Source of the DNA: Cysteiniphilum halobium
GTDB lineage: Bacteria > Pseudomonadota > Gammaproteobacteria > Francisellales > Francisellaceae
Reading direction: 5' to 3'
Assembly: GCF_003574425.1 (NCBI RefSeq)
Contig: NZ_QLIU01000022.1
Span: forward strand, 1-64,000
Length of the DNA: 64,000 nucleotides
Both the position numbers and the translations under genes were made by a program. Of the stretch, positions 1 to 10,333 are shown in pieces. Numbering within the stretch: the first letter of the stretch is position 1; each line of letters starts with the position of its first letter. Below the pieces are notes generated by a model. That model worked only from the letters and a program-made list of their open reading frames with translations, had not been told where the DNA came from and did not search any database.

Positions 1-37
1 TTTTGTGGCTTTGATTGAAATGCGATCTAGTAATCAA

Positions 38-1150
38 TCAAAATGATGGTTCTTCAGCCAGATCTATTGCCCTATTTAAATCGATCCGTCTCATTGTACT
101 TTGATCAAAAGCATGAAGATGCTCTTTTTTAACATGTAAATCTATTACTTGATCAACATTACCTTGCCAATATCCATCAATCTTAACAGTAATTCTTGCC
201 TCAGATTTTTCCACAAAACCATAAATAAGCGTCTCACCACCTAAATGCTCAATCATATCAACAACAATACTTAAATCGATATCATCATTTAGCTCTTTTA
301 ATACAATATGCTCCGGTCGAATACCAATAATAATTTCACGGCCTAAGTGATTATCTTCTTTTAATAACAATGGCAATATGCCACCATCATCCAACATAAT
401 GCCTTGCTCAGTGACCTTAGCATTTAGGAAATTCATCGCTGGCGCGCCAATAAAGCCTGCGACAAATGTGCTCTGTGGCTTTTGATAAATTTCTTTTGGT
501 GTTGCAAATTGCTCAATATAACCCTTATTTAGCACAACAATGCGATCTGCCATTGTCATTGCTTCGACTTGATCATGCGTCACATACAAACTGGTAATTC
601 CAAGTCTCTGCTGCAAACGCTTAATCTCAAGACGCATTTCTACTCTTAGCTTGGCATCAAGATTTGATAGTGGCTCATCAAATAAAAACAATTTTGGATT
701 ACGGATAATCGCGCGCCCCATTGCCACACGTTGACGTTGACCACCTGATAACTCACCTGGTTTACGATCAAGTAAATGATCAATTTTTAGAAGCATAGCG
801 ATTTCTTGAACGCGTTTGTGGATTTCTGCTTTGGCTACCTTTCTTACTTTTAAACCATAAGCAATATTATTAAAAACACTCATATGTGGATAAAGTGCAT
901 AATTTTGGAACACCATCGCAATATCACGCTCTTTTGGCTCTTTATGTGTAATGTCATTACCACATAAGCTGATTTTTCCTGAAGATGTATTTTCAAGCCC
1001 TGCGACCATTCTTAACAATGTTGACTTACCACAACCTGATTCACCAACAATAACAATAAATTCACTGGACTCAATCGCTAAGTTAATATCGTGTAAAACT
1101 TCCGTCTTACCATACGATTTGATGACATTCTCTAAAACTAAATAACTCAT
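38..1150 (-). CDS. ugpC: UgpC-like ABC transporter ATPase
   Basis: ATPase subunit of a sugar-phosphate ABC importer, energising uptake through UgpA/UgpE at the inner membrane. The 370-residue protein has a Walker A (GESGCGKST, about residues 37-45), the ABC signature LSGGQRQRVAMGRA (about 134-147), Walker B LFLFDEP and the switch histidine in YVTHDQVEAMT. A C-terminal regulatory domain contains GIRPEHI, as in the MalK/UgpC/MsmK subfamily. Length matches the family (about 355-370). It is the last gene of a four-gene run, 25 bases after ugpE. The ATPase alone would not settle the substrate; the binding protein does. Confidence 0.93.
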   Translation of the reverse strand: MSYLVLENVIKSYGKTEVLHDINLAIESSEFIVIVGESGCGKSTLLRMVAGLENTSSGKISLCGNDITHKEPKERDIAMVFQNYALYPHMSVFNNIAYGLKVRKVAKAEIHKRVQEIAMLLKIDHLLDRKPGELSGGQRQRVAMGRAIIRNPKLFLFDEPLSNLDAKLRVEMRLEIKRLQQRLGITSLYVTHDQVEAMTMADRIVVLNKGYIEQFATPKEIYQKPQSTFVAGFIGAPAMNFLNAKVTEQGIMLDDGGILPLLLKEDNHLGREIIIGIRPEHIVLKELNDDIDLSIVVDMIEHLGGETLIYGFVEKSEARITVKIDGYWQGNVDQVIDLHVKKEHLHAFDQSTMRRIDLNRAIDLAEEPSF

Positions 1151-1175
1151 AAAACTCTACTTACTCTTATTTATT

Positions 1176-2033
1176 TTACTTGTCTGTTTCCATTAAACCT
1201 TTGACAAACCAACGCTGCATAATTATGACAATTAATACAGGAATAACCGTTGCTAACATAACCTCTGCCATAATGAAGTTCCAATTAGGGATCTGCCCTA
1301 ATGTATCAGCAACTTGCATCAGTCCCATAACAATCGTATGTAAACTTTGATCACTTGATGTAATAATAAGCGGCCATAAAAATTGATTCCAACCATAAAT
1401 AAACATCACAATAAACAGTGCAACAATATTGGTTTTAGATAGTGGTAATACAACATCGATAAAAAAACGAATAGGACCGGCGCCATCGATCGCTGCGGCT
1501 TCCGCATATTGCCGTGGAATTGTCATAAAGAATTGACGAAACATAAAAGTTGCCGTTGCCGAAGCAATTAATGGCAAGGTTAATCCGGCAAATGTATTAA
1601 GCATCCCTAAATTGACGATAATGTCATAGGTCGGCACGATGCGTACTTCTACAGGTAACATTAATGTTAGAAAAATCGCCCAAAAAAATAACATCTTAAA
1701 TCTAAAGTTAAAATAAACCACGGCATACGCCGATATCAACGCCAATACGATCTTACCAACAGCAATAGCTAGCGCCATTAAAAAGCTATTCCATAAAAGT
1801 AATAATGCCGGGGGGATATTATATTGACTACTACCGACTAAAGCCGTTTGATAGTTTGTTACAAAATCATGCCCTGGAAGCATTGGGATCACTTGCGTTG
1901 CTGAATTTAATGTTTCGATTGATTGCGTTGACGTAACAAATGCGACATAAATAGGCAACAACATAATCACAATACCTAGTATTAATAGTGCGTGCGTCAT
2001 AAATGTCAGCACAGGACGTCTCTCTACCATCAT
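1176..2033 (-). CDS. ugpE: UgpE permease of glycerol-3-phosphate ABC transporter
   Basis: One of the two membrane subunits of the importer. The 285-residue protein has six hydrophobic segments beginning at about residue 10. The EAA loop (YAEAAAIDGAGPIRFFIDVVLP, about 177-198) contacts the ATPase. Its start overlaps the ugpA stop by 4 bases (ATGA-type), showing translational coupling. Assignment to ugpE rather than another carbohydrate permease rests on the recognisable UgpB in the operon. Confidence 0.92.
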   Translation of the reverse strand: MMVERRPVLTFMTHALLILGIVIMLLPIYVAFVTSTQSIETLNSATQVIPMLPGHDFVTNYQTALVGSSQYNIPPALLLLWNSFLMALAIAVGKIVLALISAYAVVYFNFRFKMLFFWAIFLTLMLPVEVRIVPTYDIIVNLGMLNTFAGLTLPLIASATATFMFRQFFMTIPRQYAEAAAIDGAGPIRFFIDVVLPLSKTNIVALFIVMFIYGWNQFLWPLIITSSDQSLHTIVMGLMQVADTLGQIPNWNFIMAEVMLATVIPVLIVIIMQRWFVKGLMETDK

Positions 2034-2914
2034 GCGTAATGCACCTTCTTTTCTATATATTTAAATTGAATCACCGACAATATGATAATAATCAGCATCA
2101 ATATCACTGATTGCGCTGATGAACTGCCTATTTGCTGCCCGATAAAGCCTGTGGCATAAACGTTATACACCAAAATATTGGTTGAATCCGCAGGTCCCCC
2201 TTGCGTCATCGTTGCAATAATGCCGAAGGTATCAAAGAATGCGTACACCAAATTGATTGTCAACAAAAAGAATGTTGTTGGCGAAATCAACGGAAAAGTA
2301 ATCTGCCAAAAGCGTCTTATGGGACCTGCACCATCAATCGCTGCTGCTTCAAGCATCGATTTAGGAACTGCAGCCAATGCTGCAAGAAAGAAGATAAAGT
2401 TGTAACTAACCTGCTGCCATGATGCACCAAAAATAGTGACCATGAGCGCCTGCGTACCATTGCTGTAATAGTTCCAATTGACCCCAAAATGTGCCAACAC
2501 CCAGGTAATAACACCAACCGCAGGGTTAAATAAAAAACCCCATAACACACCAGTTACCGCAGTTGCTACAGCATATGGCCATAAAATAAAGGTTTTATAA
2601 ATTTTAGCGCCACGAATAACGCGCATAACAAGTACGGCACACAACAGTCCAATACCCATCGCTAGAAATGTCACTGCGACTGAGAAAATCGCCGTAGTAA
2701 TAAATGATTTCAAGTAATCATCATCACTTAACAAAGTCCAATAATTTTCAAATCCAACAAAATGTGACACCGTTCCCCAAAAATTACTGCTATAAAAAGA
2801 CCCAATAATACTTTGAATTGCTGGGTAGATAAAAAATAATAGCGTAATCACAAGTTGCGGCAATATCAATAGATAAGGCAACCATCCTGCCTTATAAAAT
2901 CCTCGATGATGCAT
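2030..2914 (-). CDS. ugpA: UgpA permease of glycerol-3-phosphate ABC transporter
   Basis: First membrane subunit of the importer, 294 residues with about six transmembrane segments. The EAA loop reads LEAAAIDGAGPIRRFWQI (about residues 188-205), nearly the same as in UgpE, as expected for a heterodimeric permease. It starts 3 bases after the ugpB stop and overlaps ugpE, so the four genes are one transcription unit read ugpB-A-E-C. Confidence 0.93.
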   Translation of the reverse strand: MHHRGFYKAGWLPYLLILPQLVITLLFFIYPAIQSIIGSFYSSNFWGTVSHFVGFENYWTLLSDDDYLKSFITTAIFSVAVTFLAMGIGLLCAVLVMRVIRGAKIYKTFILWPYAVATAVTGVLWGFLFNPAVGVITWVLAHFGVNWNYYSNGTQALMVTIFGASWQQVSYNFIFFLAALAAVPKSMLEAAAIDGAGPIRRFWQITFPLISPTTFFLLTINLVYAFFDTFGIIATMTQGGPADSTNILVYNVYATGFIGQQIGSSSAQSVILMLIIIILSVIQFKYIEKKVHYA

Positions 2915-2917
2915 ACA

Positions 2918-4291
2918 TTAAACCTTGTTTTGTCTGTAAAATTGATTAATTAACTTATTCCCATCATCCACGGCATCTTCAAGTGCGTCATTGACACTTT
3001 GTTGATTAGAGAAAATACGCTCAAGCATAGAGTCATTCTCCTGACGAATCAGTGGAAAATTGCCCAACCTAATTCCTAAAGTATATGGCTTTGGTGGTGC
3101 ATTATTTAAAGACTCAATAGCAACCAATGCATTGGGATCTTTTTTATAGTAACCTTCTTTTTGCATTAACTCATAAGCTGATTTGGTTGCCGGAACATAC
3201 CCGGTATCCATCGCCCATTGTGCTTGAATCTTAGGTTGTGACAAAAACTGGTAAAAAGATGCCACGCCTTTGTATATATTTTTAGTATTTGGTGTATTTT
3301 TGGGTAATGCAAACGTCCACATTGCACCACCACCAATGATCGTGTTTTGTGGTTTGAGTATATCTTTTGTTTTCCAAAAGGGCATTTTTGCAACACCGAC
3401 TTTAAACGTTGGGAGTTTGGAATAATCCGCCAACATGGATGAAGATTGCAAAATCATTACACATTTACCACTGGTAAATAAGGTATCAGCTGATCCTAAG
3501 CGTCCACCATATTGAAATATTCCTTTTGCTTGCCATGCATTTAATTGCGTTAGAAAATCTACCATGGTTTGATTATCAAACATAAGCTTTGGCCTCATGG
3601 AATCAAAGCCATTATTAGCGCTGGCAAATTTAAGGTTATTCCATGCACTAAACTCCTCCAAAAGAATCCATGAAGGATAAGCGGTAGTCAGAGCACATAT
3701 CTGCCCTGATTCAATCAATTTCGCACCTACTTTGCTTAAGTCCTGCCAAGTAATCGGCGGATGTGTAATACCCGCTTTAGCAAAAGCCTTCTTATTATAA
3801 AAAAGTACTGGTGATGAACTATTAAAGGGAAAACCAGCAAGTTTACCATCGACACTATAGTAACCGCTTACCGCTGGCCAAAAATCACTTTGGTCAATTG
3901 TAATACCCGTCATTTTTTCAAGTTGATAAAGCGGGATAATCGCACCATTTGAATAGATCATCATTGCCGTACCGATTTCATAAGATACTAACATATTCGG
4001 TTGTGTACCTGAGCGATAGGCTGTTGCTGCCGCAGTTAATGCATTTTGATAATTAGATTTATTAATCGCTTCAACATAATAGTTACGCTGACTTTGATTA
4101 TATTCATTAATAATCTCATCTAAGGCATAGTTTAGCGATCCACCAAATGAATGCCATAATACTAGATGAATTCTATCATCCTGCTGTTGTTTTCCCTCAA
4201 ACACCGACTTGGCTTTTTGCCAAAAATCTCCTGCAAAAGCCTGTGACAATAGCCCACAGGATAATAACAGCGCGACGCACAAATTGCGCAT
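2918..4291 (-). CDS. ugpB: UgpB glycerol-3-phosphate binding protein
   Basis: Periplasmic solute-binding protein delivering glycerol-3-phosphate or glycerophosphodiesters to UgpAE. A signal peptide ends near residue 20 (LLSCGLLSQAFA). The mature part follows Escherichia coli UgpB as I remember it: HSFGG near the N terminus, YEIGTAMM, SGYYS, PFNSSSPVLFYNK, FSAWNNL, NNGFD, IIGGGAMW and LGIRLGNFP near the C terminus. It is 457 residues (E. coli 438). The extra length is a Gln/Lys-rich stretch just after the signal peptide. First gene of its operon, divergent from hemA. Confidence 0.95.
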   Translation of the reverse strand: MRNLCVALLLSCGLLSQAFAGDFWQKAKSVFEGKQQQDDRIHLVLWHSFGGSLNYALDEIINEYNQSQRNYYVEAINKSNYQNALTAAATAYRSGTQPNMLVSYEIGTAMMIYSNGAIIPLYQLEKMTGITIDQSDFWPAVSGYYSVDGKLAGFPFNSSSPVLFYNKKAFAKAGITHPPITWQDLSKVGAKLIESGQICALTTAYPSWILLEEFSAWNNLKFASANNGFDSMRPKLMFDNQTMVDFLTQLNAWQAKGIFQYGGRLGSADTLFTSGKCVMILQSSSMLADYSKLPTFKVGVAKMPFWKTKDILKPQNTIIGGGAMWTFALPKNTPNTKNIYKGVASFYQFLSQPKIQAQWAMDTGYVPATKSAYELMQKEGYYKKDPNALVAIESLNNAPPKPYTLGIRLGNFPLIRQENDSMLERIFSNQQSVNDALEDAVDDGNKLINQFYRQNKV

Positions 4292-4647
4292 ATAAATTTC
4301 TCTCTTGTTATTTAACTACTCAAGGTGTTGATAGGCATGTTACAAAAATATAACAATAACAACAAATGAAAACAATAAGTAAATCTGATCGTGATCATAT
4401 CCACAATTTCTATTATGAATGAATCAAGAATACTCATCTAAATGGCCCTTTGACAAGTCTCTACCATCAGTTGCTTTTCCAGCCATAGCACTTTTCTTTT
4501 TTTATGCTACAATACCGACCAATTTCATGAGCAATCCTAATCCTTGCCACTTGTTATCTGCCGTTTGATAAGCAAATAACACAACAGTGTTGATAAAAAT
4601 TACTCATGTAATTGGCAAGAGTAATAGTAAGTAAAGTAGGTAAGTAA
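4292..4647. other. Divergent intergenic region between ugpB and hemA
   Basis: 356 bases without a gene, holding the promoters of the ugp operon (leftward) and hemA (rightward). A TATGCTACAAT string near 4504-4514 could supply a -10 box for hemA. No clear -35 partner or operator stands out. Confidence 0.4.
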
Positions 4648-5892
4648 ATGACATTAGTTTCTTTAGCGATAGACTATAAAAAGACTTCTTTAGATGTGCG
4701 TGGCGCATTTACCCTCGATAGTGAACGCCTGGGCCAACATTTGAAAACGCTAAAAAAGCAATGTGGCGTTGAACAATGCCTTATTTTATCAACCTGTAAT
4801 CGCACTGAAATCTACACCGTAATTTCTGAATTAAAACACTTGGATCATGTCATTAATTGGTGGCAACAATCGGCAAAACGCAATGATTTGGACTTAAAAA
4901 ATTACCTAATCGTGCGCCAAGATACTCATGTTGCGCATCACCTAATGCGTTTAAGTTGTGGATTAGAATCTATGGTTTTAGGTGAACCACAAATTTTAGG
5001 ACAAATTAAATATGCTTATGCCGAAGCACTTGCCAATAATACGCTAGGAGGTGATCTTAACCGCTTAATGCAAAAGGTTTTCTCTGTAGCAAAACGTGTG
5101 CGATTCCATACCGATATTGGGCAATGCCCAGTCTCTGTTGCCTTTTCTGCAGTGACTTTAGCAAAACAAAGCTTAAGCCACTTTGAAGATAAAACTATTC
5201 TTATGATCGGTGCGGGAAATACGGCTATGCTGTTGGTAAAACATTTAGCTAGTCTCACTCCAAAACGCCTTATCATTGTCAATCGCACATTACAAAAAGC
5301 ACAACAACTTGCAATTGAATATCAAGCTGAGGCTTTCTCATTATCTGAACTACCTAAGCTTGCTAAGCAAGCTGATATTATTGTCAGTGCAGTTAATGCC
5401 CGTAAGTTGATCTTGACATCTGACATGTTAACCAATACAAATCCTAAAATACTGATTGATTTATCGGTGCCGCGCGTGATTGATCCACTATTTGATCAAA
5501 TGGATAGCATAACAATCTATTGCGTTGACGATATTCAAGGACTGATTCAAAACAACAAAGCCTTGCGAGAAAAAGCTGCATTACGCGCTGAAAAATGGAT
5601 CGAAAAAGGCTTAGATGATTATATCAATCAGGAAAAAGCTATTCTTTCGGATAATACAATCAAAGCAATGCGTAGCCAAACGAAAGATATGATTGATGAT
5701 GAGCTCAATCGCTGCCTTAAACGCTTAGAAAATGGCGAAGACCCCAAAATGGTTTTAGCACGCTTTGCGCATAATGTTAAAAATAAATGGTTGCATACAC
5801 CAAGCGTGTCATTACGAAATGCTGCCGTTGAAGGACGCAATGACATGCTTAACTTAGCCGAAGAATTTTTTGGCTTAAATACTGGACTATAA
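4648..5892 (+). CDS. hemA: Glutamyl-tRNA reductase
   Basis: Reduces glutamyl-tRNA(Glu) to glutamate-1-semialdehyde, the first step of C5 haem synthesis. The catalytic cysteine lies in ILSTCNRTE (Cys50). It is followed by [16 protein letters not shown] (about 109-124), the NADPH-binding GAGNTAM near residue 188 and a C-terminal dimerisation helix. At 414 residues it is family length. The wording is close to Francisella HemA as remembered. It heads hemA-prfA-prmC, a common gammaproteobacterial order, with prfA 4 bases downstream. Confidence 0.97.
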   Translation: MTLVSLAIDYKKTSLDVRGAFTLDSERLGQHLKTLKKQCGVEQCLILSTCNRTEIYTVISELKHLDHVINWWQQSAKRNDLDLKNYLIVRQDTHVAHHLMRLSCGLESMVLGEPQILGQIKYAYAEALANNTLGGDLNRLMQKVFSVAKRVRFHTDIGQCPVSVAFSAVTLAKQSLSHFEDKTILMIGAGNTAMLLVKHLASLTPKRLIIVNRTLQKAQQLAIEYQAEAFSLSELPKLAKQADIIVSAVNARKLILTSDMLTNTNPKILIDLSVPRVIDPLFDQMDSITIYCVDDIQGLIQNNKALREKAALRAEKWIEKGLDDYINQEKAILSDNTIKAMRSQTKDMIDDELNRCLKRLENGEDPKMVLARFAHNVKNKWLHTPSVSLRNAAVEGRNDMLNLAEEFFGLNTGL

Positions 5893-5896
5893 AATA

Positions 5897-6988
5897 ATGA
5901 AAGACTCCATCAAAAGAAAATTACAAGGTCTAATCGAACGTCATGAGGAAATTGCAGCTCTTTTAGGTGAAGCTGAGATCATCAATGATCAGAATAAATT
6001 TCGCGATTTATCCAAAGAGTATGCGCAATTAGAGCCTTTAGTCACTACATTTAAAGCCTATGAACAAGCACATGAAGATATCAAAAGTGCCAATGAAATG
6101 CTCAAAGAAAGTGATCCTGATATGAAGGAAATGGCAAAAGAAGAACTCAATTATGCCGAAGAACGAATTGAAACCTTAACTAATAAGCTTGAGATTTTAT
6201 TATTGCCCAAAGATCCTAATGATGGTGCTAACGTATTTCTTGAGATTCGCGCAGGCACTGGTGGCGATGAGGCGGCTATTTTCTCAGGTGATTTATTTAA
6301 AATGTATAGTCGTTATGCTGAAACACAAGGCTGGCGGATTGAGATTGTCAGTCAAAGCGATGGTGAGCATGGTGGCTTCAAAGAAATTATCAGCAAAATA
6401 TCAGGCGAGAATGTCTACTCGCAACTTAAATTTGAATCCGGCGCACATCGCGTGCAACGCGTACCAGAGACAGAGTCACAAGGTCGCGTGCACACCTCAG
6501 CTTGCACAGTCGCCATTATGCCAGAAGCCGATGAAGTCGAAGGGATTGATATTAATCCCGCTGATTTAAAAATAGATACATTTCGCGCCTCAGGTGCTGG
6601 TGGTCAGCATGTTAACAAAACAGATTCTGCCATTCGTATCACACATATCCCCACTGGCGTTGTGGTTGAATGCCAAGATCAACGTTCACAACATAAAAAC
6701 CGCGCGCAAGCGATGTCAATGCTTAAAGCCAGACTCTTACAAGCTGAAATTGACAAACAACAACAAGCGCAATCCAGTCAACGTAAAAGCCTTGTCGGTA
6801 GTGGCGATCGCTCTGAACGTATTCGCACCTATAACTACCCGCAAGGGCGCGTGACTGATCATCGCATTAATCTGACACTTTACAAGCTTGAAGAGATAAT
6901 GCAGGGTGATCTAGGTTCAGTTATTCAGCCACTTATTCACGAATATCAAGCCGATCTGCTCGTGCAAATGTCTGAAGAAAATGCCTAA
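5897..6988 (+). CDS. prfA: Peptide chain release factor 1
   Basis: Recognises UAA and UAG stop codons and triggers peptide release. The GGQ motif is at residues 235-237 ([15 protein letters not shown]). The codon-recognition PxT-type loop reads [13 protein letters not shown] (about 190-202). At 363 residues it is standard length. It begins 4 bases after hemA and its last codons overlap prmC by 8 bases. PrmC methylates the GGQ glutamine, so the adjacency is functional. Confidence 0.97.
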   Translation: MKDSIKRKLQGLIERHEEIAALLGEAEIINDQNKFRDLSKEYAQLEPLVTTFKAYEQAHEDIKSANEMLKESDPDMKEMAKEELNYAEERIETLTNKLEILLLPKDPNDGANVFLEIRAGTGGDEAAIFSGDLFKMYSRYAETQGWRIEIVSQSDGEHGGFKEIISKISGENVYSQLKFESGAHRVQRVPETESQGRVHTSACTVAIMPEADEVEGIDINPADLKIDTFRASGAGGQHVNKTDSAIRITHIPTGVVVECQDQRSQHKNRAQAMSMLKARLLQAEIDKQQQAQSSQRKSLVGSGDRSERIRTYNYPQGRVTDHRINLTLYKLEEIMQGDLGSVIQPLIHEYQADLLVQMSEENA

Positions 6989-7823
6989 TAAAACCATTCA
7001 AGATATTCTATCAATATATAGCAAACAGCTTGAATCAACTTCTAATAGCGCACGAATTGATATTGAACGCTTACTTTGCCATGTATTAAAAGTATCAACG
7101 AGTTATTTATACACTTGGTCAGAAAATTCTTTAACTGAAAATGAGTTTCAACAATTTAGTGAGCTATTTGCAAGGCGTCTCAAAGGTGAGCCGGTTGCTT
7201 ATTTAACAGGTAAGCAAGGTTTTTGGGATCTTGAATTCCTTGTTGATAAACACACACTCATTCCACGCGCGGATACTGAAGTGCTTATTGAGACGATTCT
7301 TAACAAGTTCACACAGCACAATAAACTGCAAGTGCTTGATTTGGGTACAGGCAGTGGTGCAATTGCCTTAAGTCTTGCTCATGCCCAACCTGATTGGCAA
7401 GTAACTGCTATTGACTACTGTGAGAAGGCACTTAAAGTTGCTATTTACAACAAAGATCATTACCAGTTAAACAATGTAAAACTTCTGCAAGGCAACTGGT
7501 ATCAGCCACTCACTGATGAACAATTTGATATTATTGTCTCCAACCCACCTTATATTGATCAATCAGATCCGGCACTATGCGCGCATGTTCATCAATATGA
7601 ACCAACTACTGCACTTATTGCTAAAAATAATGGTTTAGCTGATATAGAGCATATTATTTGTCATGGCAAAGCACATTTAAAAGAAAATGGTTTTATGATT
7701 ATTGAGCATGGCTTTCAACAGGCTCAAAGTGTACATGATATCTTTAGCACTTATGATTATAAAAACATCCAACATTATCATGATTTAAATGGACATATTC
7801 GTGCAACCAGTGCAAAAAATTGA
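6981..7823 (+). CDS. prmC: Release factor glutamine methyltransferase
   Basis: S-adenosylmethionine-dependent N5-glutamine methyltransferase acting on the GGQ motif of release factors. The SAM-binding motif is [12 protein letters not shown] (119-130) and the catalytic NPPY is at 188-191. An N-terminal helical domain precedes them. The 280-residue length is usual. Its start lies inside the end of prfA, which suggests coupled translation. Confidence 0.96.
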   Translation: MPNKTIQDILSIYSKQLESTSNSARIDIERLLCHVLKVSTSYLYTWSENSLTENEFQQFSELFARRLKGEPVAYLTGKQGFWDLEFLVDKHTLIPRADTEVLIETILNKFTQHNKLQVLDLGTGSGAIALSLAHAQPDWQVTAIDYCEKALKVAIYNKDHYQLNNVKLLQGNWYQPLTDEQFDIIVSNPPYIDQSDPALCAHVHQYEPTTALIAKNNGLADIEHIICHGKAHLKENGFMIIEHGFQQAQSVHDIFSTYDYKNIQHYHDLNGHIRATSAKN

Positions 7824-7839
7824 TTATAAGCTTAGGCAT

Positions 7840-7980
7840 TCACTTAAAAGTACGTGCCTTGAGTGCAAGTCGCAGAGCACCCTTTGAAACAGCATACTTA
7901 ATGTACCGCTTGTGAATCATTTGCAATTGCCGTTAAATAGGAGATTGCTGTAGCAACTTATTGATATCAAAATCATTCAT
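7840..7980 (-). pseudogene. Small ORF with internal stop, downstream of nuclease
   Basis: An ATG at 7978-7980 has a strong AAGGAG site upstream and lies just after the nuclease stop on the same strand. It encodes 15 residues (MNDFDINKLLQQSPI), then TAA at 7933-7935, then 30 further open codons ending ARTFK before TGA at 7840-7842. The spacing and ribosome site suggest a former co-transcribed gene of about 46 codons broken by one nonsense change. A real 15-residue peptide is also possible. No function is recognised. Confidence 0.35.
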
Positions 7981-7991
7981 TATTGTGCTCC

Positions 7992-8828
7992 TTATACCGT
8001 ATAGCTAGTGCGCCACATTGGTGAGGTTTTATCTATTAAAGCAGTCACTTGAGTCTTAGGTAAAGTATTAAAAAAGGTCAAACCAGTGCGCTGCTCTACA
8101 TCCTTGATCGATACACGATATTTTGTAACATCTTTCTTATCCACTCGAGCATTTGGCATAATAAAGGCAATCGCCTTATCCTGTTTTGGCGCATAGACTA
8201 CTTTGAAAAAATACTCTGGCACCCAAATTTTATTTTTACCAATTGTTTTATGCGTTTTGCTATTTTTGAAAACAGGTCCTGTATAAACATAGACTTCCTT
8301 GTACATTTGTGCCCAAAAACGCACATCAGACTCAAGCTTCGCCCAACCCTGACGGTTAAGTCCACTCTTCTGCGGCGACATATTTGATAAGTAAAATGAC
8401 TGCTTAGCACTTGTTTTATTAAAATCCATCGCAGCATAAGGTGCCAAGTGCCCACGATCATAACCACTACGCTTATAGTCTGATAACTCAGCACGATACT
8501 TTTCCGGCACTTCCATGTCAGGCTTAAACTCATCATGACGTTTTAGTTTGCTTGATACTGATTTAGCTGTTAAACGATAGGCAACCCAGCTTGGTTGCTT
8601 AGTCTCATAATTATAGGCAGAAACATAACCCTCACGGCAAAGATATAAATTGACTTTACCACCGGGGTTACCATATTTTAAAAAGTCATTGCAGTAATTA
8701 GCTGCTAGCGGGATGGCTTTATTTATACCTTTATCAGCTACTGGTTTAGCTGTTGTTGCAAATAAACCATTCATTGCAGAAACTGCTAGTAAAATAGCAG
8801 CTGTGTATTTAAGGATATTTTTTAGCAT
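7992..8828 (-). CDS. Secreted DNA/RNA non-specific endonuclease
   Basis: Member of the beta-beta-alpha-metal NUC family (Serratia nuclease, NucA, EndoG), which cuts DNA and RNA with a bound magnesium ion. The active-site DRGH is at 124-127 (GYDRGHLAPYAAM). The metal-binding Asn region is YLSNMSPQKSGLN (about 146-158), followed by GWAKLE with Glu166. An N-terminal hydrophobic signal ends near residue 25 (GLFATTA), so the protein is exported to the periplasm or outside. The 278-residue length fits the family. It could serve nucleotide scavenging or destruction of extracellular DNA. Confidence 0.93.
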   Translation of the reverse strand: MLKNILKYTAAILLAVSAMNGLFATTAKPVADKGINKAIPLAANYCNDFLKYGNPGGKVNLYLCREGYVSAYNYETKQPSWVAYRLTAKSVSSKLKRHDEFKPDMEVPEKYRAELSDYKRSGYDRGHLAPYAAMDFNKTSAKQSFYLSNMSPQKSGLNRQGWAKLESDVRFWAQMYKEVYVYTGPVFKNSKTHKTIGKNKIWVPEYFFKVVYAPKQDKAIAFIMPNARVDKKDVTKYRVSIKDVEQRTGLTFFNTLPKTQVTALIDKTSPMWRTSYTV

Positions 8829-9023
8829 GTATTATGTATGTTGTACGCGGGAGTTATAGCGTAAGGCAAAACAAAGAGAGAAGCAATGGACTAACAACAG
8901 CAAATATTACAAAGTTTGATCAAGTATGCATAAATTTAGATTATATTTAGCTGCCCCGACTTTTTGACTAAATGCTTTATTTCATCAATAATAGTCAAAA
9001 AATGTTCGTCCGCACTAATACAT

Positions 9024-9806
9024 ATGTTGCTTCAGAAAATTAACTATCTCTGGCGCCTTATTGCAACAGGGTTTTGTTTTTTATTATTTGCTATTGGTGG
9101 ATTGTTATTAGGCTACTTGATTATTCCTATAACATTACTTATTGCTAAAATCATTCATTCAAAACAGCAAAAAAAACATATTGCACAATTTTGTATTTAT
9201 TTAACTTTTCGTTTTTTTACCGCTACAATGTCTTGCCTGGGGCTTATTCGCTATCGCTTTATTGGTTTCGATCAATTAAAACAAGATAAAGGTACATTAA
9301 TCATTGCCAATCACCCAAGTTTGATTGATTATGTTTCAATTGTTTCTAAATTACCCTTTTGTGATAATATTGTCAAAGCTGAACTTTGGCATAATAAATT
9401 TGTACATCGCGTTATATCAAGCGCAGGTTATATACCTAATATCAACCCTGAGCAAACTTTTAGTGATATTAAAGCAACTTTACATGCAGGCAATAATTTA
9501 CTGATCTTTCCTGAAGGAACACGCTCTATTCCAAATACACCGATACAACTAAAAAGAGGTGCAGCACAAATTGCTATTCGCGCACAAGCACCAATTCGTA
9601 TTATTCATTTAAGCTGTATTCCCAGTACACTAGCAAAAAATGATAAATGGTATAAAATACCCGCGAGAAAACCCGTTTTTACGTTAACAGTTAAGAATCT
9701 TATTGATACGCAAACACTTTTGAACGAGTGCAATCAACTTCCTTCTGTTGCCGCAAGACGGTTAACAAAAATATTACAACAACAATTACAAGGTCATATT
9801 GATTAA
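9024..9806 (+). CDS. PlsC-type acyltransferase, aryl-polyene-like locus 1
   Basis: Membrane-bound 1-acylglycerol-phosphate acyltransferase-like enzyme of 260 residues. The HxxxxD catalytic motif is NHPSLID (His97-Asp102) and the acceptor motif is FPEGTRS (162-168). A strongly hydrophobic N terminus (about 10-40) anchors it. I prefer the ATG at 9024; a TTG at 8964 in the same frame would add 20 polar residues with no better ribosome site. Its stop overlaps the next gene by one base. Followed by two carrier proteins, a COG4648-like membrane protein and an AMP-ligase, it matches the ApeD-like position in aryl-polyene clusters. Confidence 0.85.
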   Translation: MLLQKINYLWRLIATGFCFLLFAIGGLLLGYLIIPITLLIAKIIHSKQQKKHIAQFCIYLTFRFFTATMSCLGLIRYRFIGFDQLKQDKGTLIIANHPSLIDYVSIVSKLPFCDNIVKAELWHNKFVHRVISSAGYIPNINPEQTFSDIKATLHAGNNLLIFPEGTRSIPNTPIQLKRGAAQIAIRAQAPIRIIHLSCIPSTLAKNDKWYKIPARKPVFTLTVKNLIDTQTLLNECNQLPSVAARRLTKILQQQLQGHID

Positions 9807-10075
9807 TGAGCAACGCCCTACTTGAACTAGAATTAAAAGAATTAATTATTAATGTGCTGAATTTAGAAGACATTACCATTGAAGACATTGCCAGCGATAT
9901 GCAGTTATTTGGTAATGAGCTTGGATTAGACTCCATTGATGCATTAGAGCTTGGGGTTGCGCTTAAGAAAAAATACAATATCGAACTAAGCGAAGAAACA
10001 GACGATGTTAAAAAACACTTTGAATCAGTTAAAACACTGGCACAATTTATTGCCGCACAAAATAACAAGGAATAA
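9806..10075 (+). CDS. Acyl carrier protein 1
   Basis: An 89-residue four-helix acyl carrier protein. The phosphopantetheine attachment serine is Ser43 in ELGLDSIDALELGV. It overlaps the acyltransferase by one base and precedes a second carrier by 3 bases. This is not the fatty-acid synthase AcpP context (no fabD, fabG or fabF adjacent); paired carriers between an acyltransferase and an AMP-ligase are typical of aryl-polyene and xanthomonadin clusters. Confidence 0.9.
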   Translation: MSNALLELELKELIINVLNLEDITIEDIASDMQLFGNELGLDSIDALELGVALKKKYNIELSEETDDVKKHFESVKTLAQFIAAQNNKE

Positions 10076-10078
10076 GGA

Positions 10079-10333
10079 ATGAGTACCTCAAAAGAGCAAA
10101 TTCATCAGGAACTTCAAGGGACTTTTGCTGAACTATTTGAGCTTGATCCGCAAGATGTTACCCTTGAAGCACGTCTATATGAAGATCTTGATCTAGATAG
10201 TATTGATGCAGTGGATCTTATTGTTTATTTGCAAGGTAAAACCGATAAACAATTTAAACCTGAAGAATTTAAATCTGTTAAAACCGTCGATGATATCGTC
10301 ACTATTATTGACCAAAAAATTAATCATAAATAA
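10079..10333 (+). CDS. Acyl carrier protein 2
   Basis: Second carrier protein, 84 residues, with Ser41 in DLDLDSIDAVDLIV as the predicted phosphopantetheine site. It differs clearly from the first carrier, so this is not a recent duplication; the two probably carry different intermediates. Its stop overlaps the start of the next gene by one base. Confidence 0.9.
   Translation: MSTSKEQIHQELQGTFAELFELDPQDVTLEARLYEDLDLDSIDAVDLIVYLQGKTDKQFKPEEFKSVKTVDDIVTIIDQKINHK

Noticed and set aside
7850-7880. TGAGTGCAAGTCGCAG as a further copy of the palindromic element
   Set aside because: Only about 12 of 16 arm positions match, and it lies within a protein-like reading frame; too weak to count.
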